From Bolinopsis microptera (lineage: Eukaryota; Ctenophora; Tentaculata; Lobata; Bolinopsidae), in contig NC_087077.1 of the NCBI RefSeq assembly GCF_026151205.1, positions 16,218,983 through 16,282,982 of the forward strand: DNA of 64,000 nt. The letters run 5' to 3'. The notes beneath the pieces were generated by a model that saw only the letters and a list, made by a program, of their open reading frames with translations, made no database searches and was not told where the DNA came from. This document shows positions 23,135-35,257 of the stretch, piece by piece. The translations under genes and the position numbers were made by a program. The number at the start of each line of letters is the position of its first letter. Position 1 is the first letter of the stretch.

Positions 23135-26100
23135 TAGGATGATAAGACAGGAGGTTTAAGGGTGACATCAGGACGGTCAGTTACTTATAAAGTTTATAAG
23201 TTATTGTTAGAAGAAGGTTTATATTATATATTATATAAGTTATATTATATTATTAGAGAACTAATTAGATTAGATTATTTTAGAACTTTTATTTTAGAGA
23301 ATTGCAGTCCCAGTACGCTTGAAGTGAAAGAAAATAGCTACATACATTTGCTTAATTCTCTTAGACCTTTTGGCCTTAATACTGTCAATCCCTTTGGATT
23401 ACCTATATTCCATAAACCTCAATCTGATCTTTTTACCTGTTCCGGATTCTTAATTTTGTAACGGCTTGAGTTTCACTAACCTTTTAACATTTTTTAGGTT
23501 CAATGTCACCGAAGATGACTACAATCGAAATATATTTGGCAAGAATCTGAATGCTTTCAGTGTTGAAAGTTTAGTTTCTTAAATCCTGGAGTTGTCATTC
23601 GTGTCCCTGATATTTGGGTTAATTCTAACTCTCCTATTATATTATTATATAAGTTAACTAACTTTAACTGTTGTGCAGTGCGGATATTTGGTCTGCATCG
23701 CAGTAATCTAATCCAAGAATGAAGCAATACGTACAAGTAATCAAATCAGGGTCAATTGTTATCTTGCAAAGATACACTCCACAAGTATTATAATAAGATA
23801 ATAAGACTATCATGACTGTCATGATTATCTACAAGGACAAGCGAGCCACTGATTCATCTACCATCTTATATCGTCATCTACTAGGTTGATACGATCTATA
23901 AGACTCATGTTTAGGACATGGAAGCTAGGTCAGTAAATCGGCTAGCCATATTATCTGGCATCCTCCTGAGCACAGAAGAAATAGCCTCAGGGACATAATA
24001 TGTTAACCATTGAGACATAGATACGATCTGTAAGACTCATGTTAAGAAAGTTCAAATTGTCTATAATATAATACTGTAATGGATAAGATAATAAACGTAT
24101 AATAGCCGGTGCTGTATCTCCAACGTCTCCACTTCGCCAGTACCGCACTGTAATAGACGTAGTAATACACCGTAATACATAGTAGCACAGAACTGGAAGT
24201 ATAAAACATCATTCTATCCTAATATCTGATCTTAGGAGGTCGGCCTGGTAGGCAATTAGTAGTTTGGTATGGCTTCTTATCTATCTAGCATCCAGCTGAC
24301 GTTTAAAAGCAAACATGCTGCCTTCTAGTTCAAACCAAAGGTGGTAACATTTTAGAAAACACCTTGTTAACTTTAGATTTAGTTTCTTTTGAGAGTTTAG
24401 TTAGAGGAAGCGGGTTTGAGCTTTAACAATTAAAACATTATAAAGGAGCATTATAAACTGACAAAAACAAATTAGCTTCCTGCAAAGATTTGTGCTTGCT
24501 TTGAACTTTTCAATGATATAATACGTTTTGCTGAATTGCACTGCCACACTTTCTCACTGCCTCTCATTCTCACTTATTTTTCCATGATATTATCTATATC
24601 ACGCATGCCTAACTACAAAACTAGCCGATATTAAGCTGCATTATTAGAGTACTCAACAGGCTTAGAGTTATCAGGATTCCGGATTCTAGTGATTAGACTT
24701 TACTGCGTCAGACACACCTCACTCCTGCAGGCTAGCTAATCTGGCTGATCAAAGTAATAGTAGCCGTGGACAGGTCGCCTAGTTGGTATAGTTGGTTTAG
24801 TTGGTCAAGTTGGTCTAGTTGGTCTAGTTGGTCTAGTTGACAGTTACATACTTATCTTAGTGAAGGGTGGAATCCCATTCCATTATTTTCTCTCTGAGCT
24901 TGTCCTATTAAAACTGTTTTAATTTTAGTGTTGATTCTATCGATTCGATAATATTTGGCCACTCTAAACCTTAGAATTTAGTCATCAACAAAAGTTTTAT
25001 TTACTTGAATATTTTTAGTTGAATACTTTCGACATTTTTCTTTTAAGTTTCATGACGAGACTTGTATAAGATCCACTTTGAGAATATAGAGTTACGTTAT
25101 ACAGCCACTCTGACAATTATAGCAATCTTAAATTGTACGGATTGTTAATAATAATATGGGGCATGGGCGACGGGCGTGTATGAATAAAATTTTCCATTAT
25201 TTAAAAAAATACACAGTTACGTTATATATCCATGCCAAACGAGTATCACTAAAAATACAGTTCAGTTGTGCAGAAAATAGTGTTATTCATCTAACCCATT
25301 AAGGATAAATTTTATTATACAATAATTGTGAAAAAAAAACTATTGACGACATTCCAACGTTATGTATATACTTGAAGAATGCAAAAAAAAATCGGTCACT
25401 AGAATCTGAGCTGTTGTCATAGCTACGCTGTCGGGTCAATTAGCTAATTTAGCTCAAGATAAAACTACCCCGTTCTTTATATACACGAATTACGAAGGAG
25501 CAACCTTACATTCTACACACGAATTATGTCAGAAATTACTTAGATTCAAGTTATTGGACTGTGTATATTGTAGGAGGTCTCTATGAGAACCCATAGTCCA
25601 TGTTCTCGAAAAATTTCGATAATTGAAAACGGTAACTATGACCGAAAGTTCATTTCAATCTTTCAATCATCTTTTGCCTTATCATTAAACTAATTCCTGA
25701 TGCATAATTTTTCTTTTTTTACCAAGATAATTAAGGCTGAATAACTGAATCAACCAGACAGCTATACCCGATCAAACAGTGCATGATATCTGGTCATTGG
25801 CCCTTAGTTACCCGGTTAACGGCAGCTCTGTCAAATCTCTAGTCAGTTACACAACTCACGACCCGGCACCAACCCCTGACCTGGCGGCTCTTCTATTAGA
25901 ACTCAAACTAACAGTAATATTAAATTCAGCTTTACTCCCAAAATAATTGTCTAGCTGGTAATATAGCTTAAGTTGCTCCCTCGGGAACAGCTCTGCCACG
26001 TCCCTTATATCTCTAGAACATTTACACGGCTTACGACCCTAATTTCTAGCGGGCCATCAATTAGAACTCGAAGCTGAACTGACAGCGACACCATTGACCT

Positions 26101-26296
26101 CGGACAACTTGCTCTCTAACCAGCCAGGTGTCTGGACTCTGGAATTAGTGCTCCCATATCATATAAGTCCACTACCAATGGTCTGCATTTCACAGTTTAC
26201 TATTTCATCGTTCTACTTGCATTTCACAGTTTACAATTTCACATTTGTACCTCAAGAGGAAGACTTGATTGAACTTGACCTGTTTATATCGATGTG
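23135..26296. other. No gene seen
   Basis: Contains a short 9-bp array (TAGTTGGTC, about 24781-24840). From about 25860 the sequence is the left part of a segment duplicated at 28.55 kb. Confidence 0.4.
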
Positions 26297-26423
26297 ATGT
26301 ACCGAAGGAGAAGCAGCATAGCTAGACCTACCTTGTCCGGACTGAGCAACAAAGGTAGCAGAAGAGGAAGCAAGCTCCCTTCAATCAATGATGAAACTGA
26401 AAGCAAGAGCCATGGTAAACTAA
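26297..26423 (+). CDS. Alternative first exon (26.3 kb) of the same unidentified gene
   Basis: ATG to a GTGAGT donor at 26424, 42 residues plus one base (phase 1). The peptide starts MYRRRSSIARPTLSGLSNK and continues GSRRGSKLPSINDE. It is clearly paralogous to the exon at 32998 (YRRRSS, then S-N-K, then SRRGS(K/R)LPSI). RRRSS and SRRGS are basophilic kinase-type sites. A second possible donor (CATG|GTAAAC at 26415) is also phase 1, so use of either keeps the frame. Confidence 0.7.
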
Positions 26424-26635
26424 GTGAGTTTATTTTTTACTTCTTAGTTGTAAGATTGCTTATTATTGTGAAAGTGAAAGACGTGAAAGTGATGAATCAT
26501 GAAAGCAAGAGCCAGGGTAAACTCCATTTGTTCTTCTTAGTTATAAGATTGGTTGTTATTGTGAAAGTGAAAGCGGAAGTGAAAATAAAAGTGAAAGTGA
26601 TGAAAGCAAGAGCCATGGTAAACTGAGTGAGATGA
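26398..26635 (+). repeat. Three tandem copies of the exon's donor segment (~102 bp)
   Basis: GAAAGCAAGAGCCA(T/G)GGTAAACT occurs at about 26400, 26501 and 26602, each followed by similar intron sequence with GTGAAAGTGAAAG tracts. The splice donor of the exon has thus been duplicated twice. Only copies 1 and 3 keep (A/G)GTGAG. Confidence 0.8.
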
Positions 26636-28325
26636 TTTTTACTTCTTAGTTGTAAGGCTGACTAACTGAATAAACCAGACATCTGGCCTGATCAAACAGT
26701 GCCAGTGCATGATATCAACCTGGTCATTGACCTTTATAATTGCCTGGTTAACAACATCTCTGTAAAATCTCAGTCAAAGGCAACATATAAGTGCAGCGGT
26801 TGCGCCATTGCACTTTTAGCCGTTTCCCGCACATATTCACATTTTAAGCAGTTTCCCGCACATATCTCACTAACAGTCGTTTTCCGCACTTTTTTGCACA
26901 ATTTGGAACTTCCAGCAAAATTGTTCATAATTTTACGAATTAATCTTTCGAAAAATTGGTGCGAGTTCAGTTAAAAATTGAGCTGAGTTCACTCCTCTGT
27001 TCAGTGATTAGAACAATTTGGGCGAGTTTAGTCAGCAATATTAAGTAATCAAGGTCTGAACCCCCTGGCCCTCTCCCTCAACCTTCCAATTGTTCAATAG
27101 ATACACAACTTTTCTGAAAAGTTTTGATACCTTCAACCTCTGGATAAATAGTAATATATACATTTTTGTGGAATTTTCTGTCAAAGTAGCTTTTAAAACG
27201 GGCCGTAACCCGAAATTGAAGCCGGAACAAAATTCAGCCGAATATCCTCGTTTACCTTAATAAGACACAAAATTTCTTTGGTGAGTAGATAAACATTCCA
27301 ATGATCCTAACGCGACCCAGAAACCCTTACTGCATGGGGCCTAACTTTGAAAGTAAAAGAGTTAGACACTTACGGTTTTTTGTAACATGTTCGTCTTGTA
27401 AAAGTAACGTTACCTCCCCAGGAGGAAAATTTAAGACAACGTAGTTGTTGAGTTATCTCAAAATCTCCAGAAAAGTCCCATTGTGGGCCGATCAAAAGTT
27501 CACAACTTTAACTTTGCGGATTCCTGTACTCTGATTGGCTGAATTGTGTCACGTGCTAGCAGCTAGCTGCTTGAACATTGGAATGCGCCACGCGTGCAAA
27601 TCATGCTTAATGTCGTGCGCGAGGTCAAACCGTCTGTTTAAATTAAACCAACTCTAGTACCACCACCAGCCAGTAACTTTTCCTGGGTATCATAACTGAT
27701 GACGAAGTACCCAATTAGGGCTACTCCATGCCAAACATAAGGATATTTCGTATTCGGATCATATGCCTGCATTGCCATGTCAAGTCGCAAGACATGGTCG
27801 CCCAACCGAGCGATAAGTGATGTTAAGTGAGCCGATGAGCTCCACTTCTTGTCAAATTGGCTTTTGAATTACGGCCCAAGTAAAACAGTATAAGTGGTAT
27901 TTTAACGGCAAAATACAGCTCTTAAAAGTTGTAGGTTTGGAGGATCAATACGGCTGCTTTTATTCTTAAAAGTCTTAAGTTTGAACGACCAAAATACCCT
28001 ACTCGGCGTCAGTCAGCTGCATGACGATTGCACTATTACACATCATCATACCCATATGCTGTGAGATAACTTATATCAGACTGTATTTAAGACTGATCAG
28101 AGTCAGAATAATCATATCTCTTATCAGTTGCTCTTTTGTTGTTAGGGCACGTTTATATATTACGTCAGCCCGTTTTTTGGCCATTTTACAGGCATTTTTG
28201 AAAACGTCAGCAAGGCCCAGAGGCCAGATCTGCAAGGCCCATGCCAGCAAGGCCTTGCAGTGCGTAACGTACTTTTCGAAAAAAATTTACGCACTTACAT
28301 GTTGACTTTCTGTCATCGACAAATC

Positions 28326-28570
28326 TCTGACCCGGCACTAATCCCTGACCCGGCACTAACCCCTGACCCGGCACTAATAGAAATACCAGACCCGGCACTA
28401 ACCCCTGACCCGGAACTAACCCCTGACCCGGCACAAACCCCTGACCTGGCACTAACCCCTGACCCGGCACAAACCCCTGACCCGGCACTAACCCCAGACC
28501 CGGCACTAATCCCAGACCCGGCACTAACCCCAGACCCGGCACTAACCCCTGACCCGGCACTAATCCCTGG
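28326..28570 (+). repeat. 18-bp minisatellite (CCCCTGACCCGGCACTAA)n
   Basis: About 13-14 units of 18 bp, with variants CCCAGACC, GGAACTAA and ATAGAAATACCAGA. It reads as Thr-Pro-Asp-Pro-Ala-Leu in one frame and is open in both directions, which makes false ORFs. A single seed unit is present at the matching place in copy 1 of the duplication (about 25860). Confidence 0.92.
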
Positions 28571-29125
28571 CATGGCGGCTTTTCGATAAGAACTCTAACT
28601 GGCAGTAATGTTAAATTCAGCTTTATTTTGGTAATATTACCAAAATAATTGTCAGCCTTTAAAGCCTCAGTTCCTCCATCAGGAACAGCTCAGCCTTTCA
28701 CCCTTCTACTTGCATTTCACAGTTTATAGCTTCACTTTGCTACCTCGAGAGGAAGACTTGATTAAACTCAGTTTGTGTGTATCCTTGTGATTTCGAAGTC
28801 GATTCGTTTCGGCCGAACGAGGATCGGGGGACTAAACTCTCGAGGATGCAAGACGAAGCAAAGAATTAGCAACGTCCTTAATTCAACAAGTGACCAAGCT
28901 GAAAGCAAGATCTGTGTGGTAAACTGAGCGAGTTGATCCATTTTTACTTCTTAGTTGTAGAATTGGTTGTAATTTTGAAAGTGAAAGTGAAAGTTAAAGT
29001 TAAAGTTAAGGTTAAAATGAAAGTGAAAGTTAAGGTGAAAGTTAATGTGAAAGTGAAATTGAAAGTGAAAGTGAAAGTGATGATAGCAAAAGCCATGATA
29101 AACTAAGTGAGTTGATTCATTTTTA
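28554..29125 (+). repeat. Segmental duplication, copy 2 (decayed exon)
   Basis: Aligns in order with 25860-26640 (see copy 1). The GAAAGT hexamer tract downstream of the exon has expanded here (about 28976-29080), and the donor segment is again present twice (28898, 29086). Confidence 0.78.
28790..28926 (+). pseudogene. Decayed copy of the 26.3 kb alternative first exon
   Basis: Positionally and in sequence the counterpart of the exon at 26297. The start codon is ATT instead of ATG, the Arg-Ser start is lost, and the main donor reads GCGAGT instead of GTGAGT. The frame itself is still open, with GLNSRG in place of GLSNKG and QAESK matching TESK, and ends in a TGA after the donor region. A secondary GTGGTAAAC site remains. 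It is probably not used as a first coding exon. Confidence 0.65.
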
Positions 29126-29169
29126 CTTAGTTCTTTGGAGATTGGTTTTTTCAACCATCCAGACAATGG

Positions 29170-31107
29170 CTGTTGATTAAACTTGGAATTGTTGAAGGTA
29201 GCTGGCCAAGATTGTTTTTATTGTACCAATGTTATATCGGACAAACAAAAGTGCTCCTGAACTGGATAAGCAAATAGACAATTATTGTCTTAACAATCAT
29301 CCTAACATTTAATTCGGTTTACCATGATCTTAGCAAAGTTTTCTGGTATTCTCCAATTTCAACTACAACCTGAGCAAGAAAATGTGACTATTAAAATAGT
29401 TTAATTTTGTGGAACTGAGACAGTTACCATGGAGACGGACATGTTAAACGGATGATGGCCGACATCTGGTATCACGAATCAATAACTCATCAAATCCTTG
29501 GTAAATTTAGTATGTGATTTCTAGACTTAAATTAAGATTACACGATGAAGAATCGAAGATACGGTATAATATCCGACGGTCCAATTTTATGAACCTACCA
29601 AGTATCATTATCCACTACATTACTAGATAAAATTATTCGGGAAAGCGACATCTAATAGCGTCTGCAAGCTGCTTAACGATCATGATAAATCTAATAAAGG
29701 CATGTGCTTCATAATATGCACGTGCTATACATACTGTGCACGTGTACTATTCTAATTGAGTAATTGGTTTCAAGATAAATGTCAGTGTGGCTTAGACACG
29801 TACTTTCTATTATAGTCATGCTTACAAACTCAGACAATCATATCGAGTGAGGGGATATCATATTGAAGTCTTGGGTAATCTAAACAGACGACCTGAGCTG
29901 CCTTTGGACTGGGTAGCCGTAGTTTTATAATTCATAATCTTTATAAAGTATTTATTTCTTTTACTCAATACTCAAAGGACTGATTTCTTTTATTTTATTA
30001 TCTTTGTGTCTTCTGTTGAGGTATGTGCTCGTAAGTAAGCCATGATGAGGTAAGAATTTTCACTATTAGTATTAGTTACTTGATAGCTTCTACTGTTACA
30101 GTTGTGTGGATTTTTTTAAATTTTTATAATTTTTATATATAATTTTTAGATCATGAATACGATGTTGTCAAATTGTAACGTTGAATAATTCCTTTCCTGA
30201 TAAGAGCCTTTTCCTTGTCGCACCAAACGGGATCAATAGAAATTTACTCAAGAATACATTTCAACTATGCGACTCATAAATAATATTCCAATCCGGAGTT
30301 TACATTCAAAACTCGGTTTAGAATTCCAACTGACGAACAATTGGAAATTTTCTTTGGTTTCTTCTTGATAACTCTTTCACAATATCAATTATAACTGCCA
30401 AATATAACAATATAATATATAGTTACATTTTCAATTTAGTTTAGTATTTTAAGGCACTTTTCACGTTATTGCTAGTTAAATCGTATAGATTTATTTTTAA
30501 CCATTGTATTTCAACGTTCGTCTATGACAAAGATAAATCACACTCTTTTGCGGAACTCACGAAGCAAACTGGCCAATCAGTTTCCCACGTTGACCAATCA
30601 AAACTCAGGACTGCAGTGTCGCGTGTCAAAACATACGGTTGTCTGTTAACCAGTAACCACCCCACTAGCATCCAAATCTACAGGCGGTACCAATCCTTCA
30701 CACTCCACAGATCGCACTAGTAGCTCTGTCATGCATACAATACCACATAGCGGTACCACAAGCGTGCATGCGCGGCGCTTCTCGGTAAAGCAGTGTCTCT
30801 CTGTTACAATGTGACAAACAAAACACGGGCTTAACTAAAGCGGATTTTGAGAGATATTCACATATCACTTTGCTTGCTATTCGATAGCTGGCTGGCAGAT
30901 ATTGCATTTTATTCGATCGAATTAGCTTCCGTTCAGTTCTGGGCGTTTCGTTTGGAACTTCTAAACAAACTTTTATAACTGCGATCTTATCAAAAATATC
31001 AAAAATTGTCATAAGAAAAGCAGGAATATTTGATTTACTCGATTACCACATAATTAGCGACAATCCATCCATTCTTTATGTATACTAATTAATTCACATA
31101 TTATGTA
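29170..31107. other. No gene seen
   Basis: AT-rich, with several short frames of no coding character (for example 30469-30720). No terminal repeats recognised. Confidence 0.4.
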
Positions 31108-31983
31108 CCTTACTCGGAATTATTATAACCGGGATAAAGTGGTGGGTTTTGGAAGATTCCGCCATATTTTTCCCGGTCAAAAATTTTACCAGTCATAAAA
31201 AACCCGCCGACTCAGATTATGGGGTTCCAAGGGGGTGGTGATCATCATATTTTACCTGAAGTCTCATATGTGCTAGAGAAGACTTTTGAAGCAGTGGATG
31301 GAGGGCTGTAACTTTATTGGCGGTTGCTACCATAATTTCGTTATAAAAATCACAATTTGGTTATAGAAATCAGATTTCAGGGTGGACCGTGATTCTCACT
31401 TTTCTTGCCCATGAAGTGAGTAAACTGTGCCACTATTTCATGGTCCACGGTGGATTGATTACTGGAGCAGTTGAAGATGCAAAGCCAAGACGTTCCCCAA
31501 TACCAAGCGGTGGGCAGGAAATTAAGCTTCGGCTGACCTTCAGAGTAGTAGCCCCATTAGCGGACAAAATGAAAGTCTTGTTAAGACAACAATACAACTT
31601 CGAATTTGACGGTCAGCAGCAGGGGGATATTAATAATGATAATGGAGGGGACATTAGCGATAATGAGAATGAGAATACGCTTTAATGAAGATTTGACTTA
31701 TTATTGCTATAGATTTATTTTCCTTTAAATACTAGACGTGTCTTTTTTTCTATTTCTGAGTAATATCAGTAACTGTTAATTGAAATAACTTCTTTAACAA
31801 GTAACAAAAACAGAAATTTCGGTTGAAAATTTGTTGACCTCTGAAAAAAAAACTTGAAAGGTCGGCCACCGGTAAATACATGACCGGGATAATTTGGCGG
31901 GTTTTGGGAAAGTCCGCCATATTTTTCCCGGTTATTAATTTTCCCAGTCATAAATTAACCCGCTATAATATTCCCGAGTAAGG
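31108..31983. mobile_element. 876-bp DNA transposon-like element with long inverted repeats and a small ORF
   Basis: Left end CCTTACTCGG-AATTATTATA is mirrored by TATAATATTCCCGAGTAAGG at the right end, and TA borders both sides. Subterminal blocks (CCGGGATAA...GTGGGTTTTGG...TCCGCCATATTTTTCCCGGT and CCAGTCATAAA) occur near both ends. The class is unclear; TA flanks are compatible with several cut-and-paste superfamilies. No transposase is visible, so it is nonautonomous. Confidence 0.7.
31440..31685 (+). CDS. Small ORF inside the 31.1 kb element, function unknown
   Basis: Open from before 31389; the first ATG in frame is at 31440, giving about 81 residues to a TAA. It contains GGLITGAVEDAKPRRSP, then IKLRLTFRVVAPLADKMKVLLRQQYNF, then an Asp/Asn-rich acidic end. 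Amino-acid composition looks coding, but I recognise no family. It may be a remnant of a transposon protein, a terminal exon (TTTCAG precedes the region at 31380), or a captured host exon. Confidence 0.4.
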   Translation: MVHGGLITGAVEDAKPRRSPIPSGGQEIKLRLTFRVVAPLADKMKVLLRQQYNFEFDGQQQGDINNDNGGDISDNENENTL

Positions 31984-32267
31984 TATGTTAATTAATTCAC
32001 TATTCAGATTTATTGTAGCCTCGCGTATACAGAATGTTTCACCGATTACCACTGTCGTTATTAGAGTCTGTTCCGAAGTAACTCAAGATTCAGTGTCTCA
32101 CTAGAAAGAGACCCGTACCACTTCAACTGTAGTTTTATTTATTATTCCCTTCGATTTTATTAATTTATTTTTACTATATCTTTACAGTTTTCCTTATTAA
32201 AGTTCATTATTCATATTGTGTTGGTAAATTGAAAAAGTAATGGTTGCATTATATATAACCAGGTCGT

Positions 32268-32358
32268 TAACTATTGCCTCTATTAATAAGGTTCAGTAAC
32301 AAACTTCGAAAACATTTTCGAAGTTAGTTACTGAACCTTATTAATAGAGGCAATAGTT
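32268..32358. repeat. 91-bp nearly perfect palindrome
   Basis: TAACTATTGCCTCTATTAATAAGG...and its mirror image are separated by only a few bases, with arms of about 44 bp and one mismatch or bulge near CAGTAAC(A)AACTTCG. Such a structure can extrude a long hairpin and may be a minimal foldback element. Confidence 0.9.
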
Positions 32359-32997
32359 ACTGTTAACCACCATTGAACATAGGCTGACTACATAATGTGT
32401 ATGCTTAAATAATCAATATTCTGGCTAATAGAGACTCTAGCTTTACAGCAACAAAAGATGAGAATTAGGATACGATCGATTAATTCTTGTTGAAGTTAGG
32501 CTCTGACTATTCTCCTGACCGTTTGATTTGCTTGTTACGTTGTCTTAGAAACAAAAGAAGCCTATTTTGTCGACCTTAAGCTCTGTTAGAGACTTAGAGT
32601 GTTAGAACGAATGATTAATTATTGTTCAGCTCTGCAAGTATCATTAGTCTTGCTTGTTATCAGTATCTTGAGAAGTGTGAAACTTCTCAGTTACTGAGGA
32701 AGCATATGTTTTTGTGGGCCCTGATTCTTTACTTTTTTAAATTTTATTACAACAATATAATATCAGATTTGATCAGATACGATTGGTTGAGTTGAGCTCC
32801 GCCATTTTCAATTTCCATTCCTCTTGAACCTTTGCTTCTTATATTTTCTCATATTTTCTCAGCTACTAAAGAAGCTGAATTTTTTTGTTACGATCTGAAA
32901 CTTCTTTACACAACACAAGGTTAAGAACCAGGAGAAAAAAAGAAGGAAAAGTTGATAAAGGAGTCTCCCCCATCTAGCATCTGTAAAGCTGGCGGCC

Positions 32998-33136
32998 ATG
33001 TCAATGGCTCTCTTCTACAGACGGCGAAGCAGCGCAGCCAACGCCACCCAGTTGGCTGCGTTCTCCAACAAGAACAGTAGGAGAGGAAGCAGGCTGCCTT
33101 CCATCAGTGATGATGGCAACAACCTCGAGAAACTCC
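32998..33136 (+). CDS. Alternative first exon (33.0 kb) of the same unidentified gene
   Basis: ATG to a GTGAGT donor at 33137, 46 residues plus one base (phase 1). Starts MSMALFYRRRSSAANATQLA and continues SNKNSRRGSRLPSISDDG, ending LEKL. Its core (YRRRSS...SNK.SRRGSRLPSI) matches the exon at 26297, including the KL just before the donor, so the two arose by exon duplication. The upstream sequences are not obviously similar, consistent with separate promoters. Confidence 0.72.
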
Positions 33137-34863
33137 GTGAGTTTTTAATGCATGTCTTATTTTTAAAGCTTTGTACAGGGTTGCCCAGAGGTAACTGCCC
33201 ACAAGGGCACAATCAACCCATTAATATTAACTCACGTTATTCGTGTCAGAATTGCACACAAATTTTAGAGATTGTAGATATGGGTCAAACTTATTTTTCC
33301 AGAAAGTTTCGTAAAATGTCATCAATTACAGTGGGTGTGGCAGGCCACTCTCTCTTTTTCACTATTGTTTTCATGAAATATATATCACATGCTATTGTGA
33401 TATTTAGTCCAAGCCATTTCATGATTTATGTAGTTATATGTAAAGCTCAATTCAAATCAGTAGAGTTAGAGATGTTGCTTCAATGATCCAGGTATTGGCC
33501 GATCATGAAATTTGAACTGCCGCAATGCCGCAGACCGACATTATTTTGTGCATCAACATTGCATTGTGATTAACTTTATACACCATTATGATCATCTTTA
33601 ACAAACGACGACATTTAGTATTGAAAACCATGATCATCGATCTCAGTAATGAAGCAAGCAGCCCAATCATACGATGTGAATCTCCTTGGAATCCCTCCAG
33701 TTCTTCAGTCGGAGTAGGCTGACAAGAAGCCAACTATAATGATATCTCAATTAGGACTGACAATTATGATACTGACTAGTAAATAGCTACTCGAGAGTAA
33801 TGGGAAATTGACTGATCTGAATAATATTTTGTAATCTGACCAGTCCACCGCTTCCCGTGCAGTACACCGCGTGGAACTTATCACTTTATCATGCTAAATG
33901 CGCCAGTATTAGGAAAGGTACACTTAGTTAAGGGAGATATTGTATGTTATACACATGGCGCCGCGATACCAGGTTCTCAAATAAATAGCGGAACTAAGTT
34001 ATCTTCCATTGTGAACTACTGTTTGCTAAGTGGTAGGAGATACTACATCCCCTGGATAATGGATTCATCTGAAACAGAGTCGCATCGCAAAAATTGTACG
34101 GAACCACTGGGGGTTTTACCCGTATTCCACAACTAAGCCTAGGATCAATAGAGTCTGTAAAGTTGAACAGATCGTCAACAACTCAAACTCTGGATCTTAA
34201 ACCATTAACCAAGCGATGGCAAAATTCCAATCATATTCCTGGCCTAAACCTTATAAACTGTATGATGAGAACAGCATAATATGCGCTCCATTTCAGTTCC
34301 CATTTAAAGAGGATGAATGGTTCGAGTTGATGCTGAATAACCAATCAGCTTATAACATCAACTAATAATGTCCATGCTGTCTGCACGTGTCGAAATTAAA
34401 TTGGATTAAGTTCTGGCGTTATTTCTGGTTTACTTCCGTCTATTTCCGTCCTGTTTGACGTCATGATGAACAATAATTAACCGGACCCAATTACTTTTAT
34501 AGAGGATTATCCAAAAGGAAACAAAGGTGAATGATTTATCAGTATAGCTCCAATTATTGTATTGGTACATCTTAGTCAGCGACAATATCTAATGAGTAAT
34601 TTGATCTATTAAATTTAACAGAAACCCGAGATAACGACTCAAATCTATAATATTGGTTACTTTCATTGAAAGTGTCAATAAATGATCCAATCAAATTGTA
34701 CACTTAATTATCAACAGGCCGGGTTTAATGTCAGAGACAAACCCGCACACCATTAATAAATTTGCTTCTTTTTATTTCATCGTTTGTACTTAGTATCGCT
34801 CGTTTCCTGGTCCCGACCTATTTCTACAGAAGCTTAAAGATAGAGTGACACTTCAACGCAGAG
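33137..34863. other. Intron, no gene seen
   Basis: Frames at 33891-34136 and 34094-34279 lack domain features. No repeats of note. Confidence 0.4.
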
Positions 34864-35257
34864 ATGACGGCCGAGTTTATGTCCGGACTTATTGTGGGTC
34901 CTGTAGAGGTAAACCATGCTCAACTCATGATCCAACGTCGCGCTTCAGCACAAGAAAAGAAGTCCAAAGCGACTAGCATTCGTTTCAAAGCTTTAGCATT
35001 CGAAGGTGAGGCGTCCACCTCGAGCAGAAGAGAATCCAGAAGTAACTCTAGTCCACATCTCCAGTCTGGATCAGCCAGCACTACCAGTGGAATGATGAGG
35101 TCGTTCAGGAAGAGTATAAGAAACAGGATGTCTCAAGGTCAGAGGTCGAGGCGGAGATCTGCAGGGGTCCGTCCAGACCGCTCCATGCCGAATATAAAGT
35201 TCCCTCTTGGTGGGATTGCTGGGGTGTACGATATCAGCAGACTAATCTTTGGAAAAG
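34864..35257 (+). CDS. Alternative first exon (34.9 kb) of the same unidentified gene
   Basis: ATG to a GTATGA donor at 35258, 131 residues plus one base (phase 1). Begins MTAEFMSGLIVGPVEVNHAQ then LMIQRRASAQEKK. The middle is a Ser/Arg-rich disordered tail with RRES and RSRRRSAG, and the end is ordered (GGIAGVYDISRLIFGKG). The first 28 residues match the exon at 36912. The end segment TACGATATCAGCAG is repeated just past the donor (35277), giving a second possible donor in another phase. Confidence 0.72.

Larger units (their letters stand above)
25860..26640 (+). repeat. Segmental duplication, copy 1 (holds the 26.3 kb first exon)
   Basis: Matches 28554-29125 in order: CCCGGCAC(C/T)AA(C/T)CCCTG, then GAACTC(A)AACT...CAGTAAT(A/G)TTAAATTCAGCTTTA, then CAAAATAATTGTC, GAGGAAGACTTGATT, the exon, and the donor region with GAAAGTGAAAGTGAAA tracts. 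Confidence 0.8.

Noticed and set aside
28207-28589. Open frames on both strands with Pro-Asp-Pro-Ala or Gly-Leu-Val-Pro repeats
   Set aside because: Artefacts of the stop-free 18-bp minisatellite.
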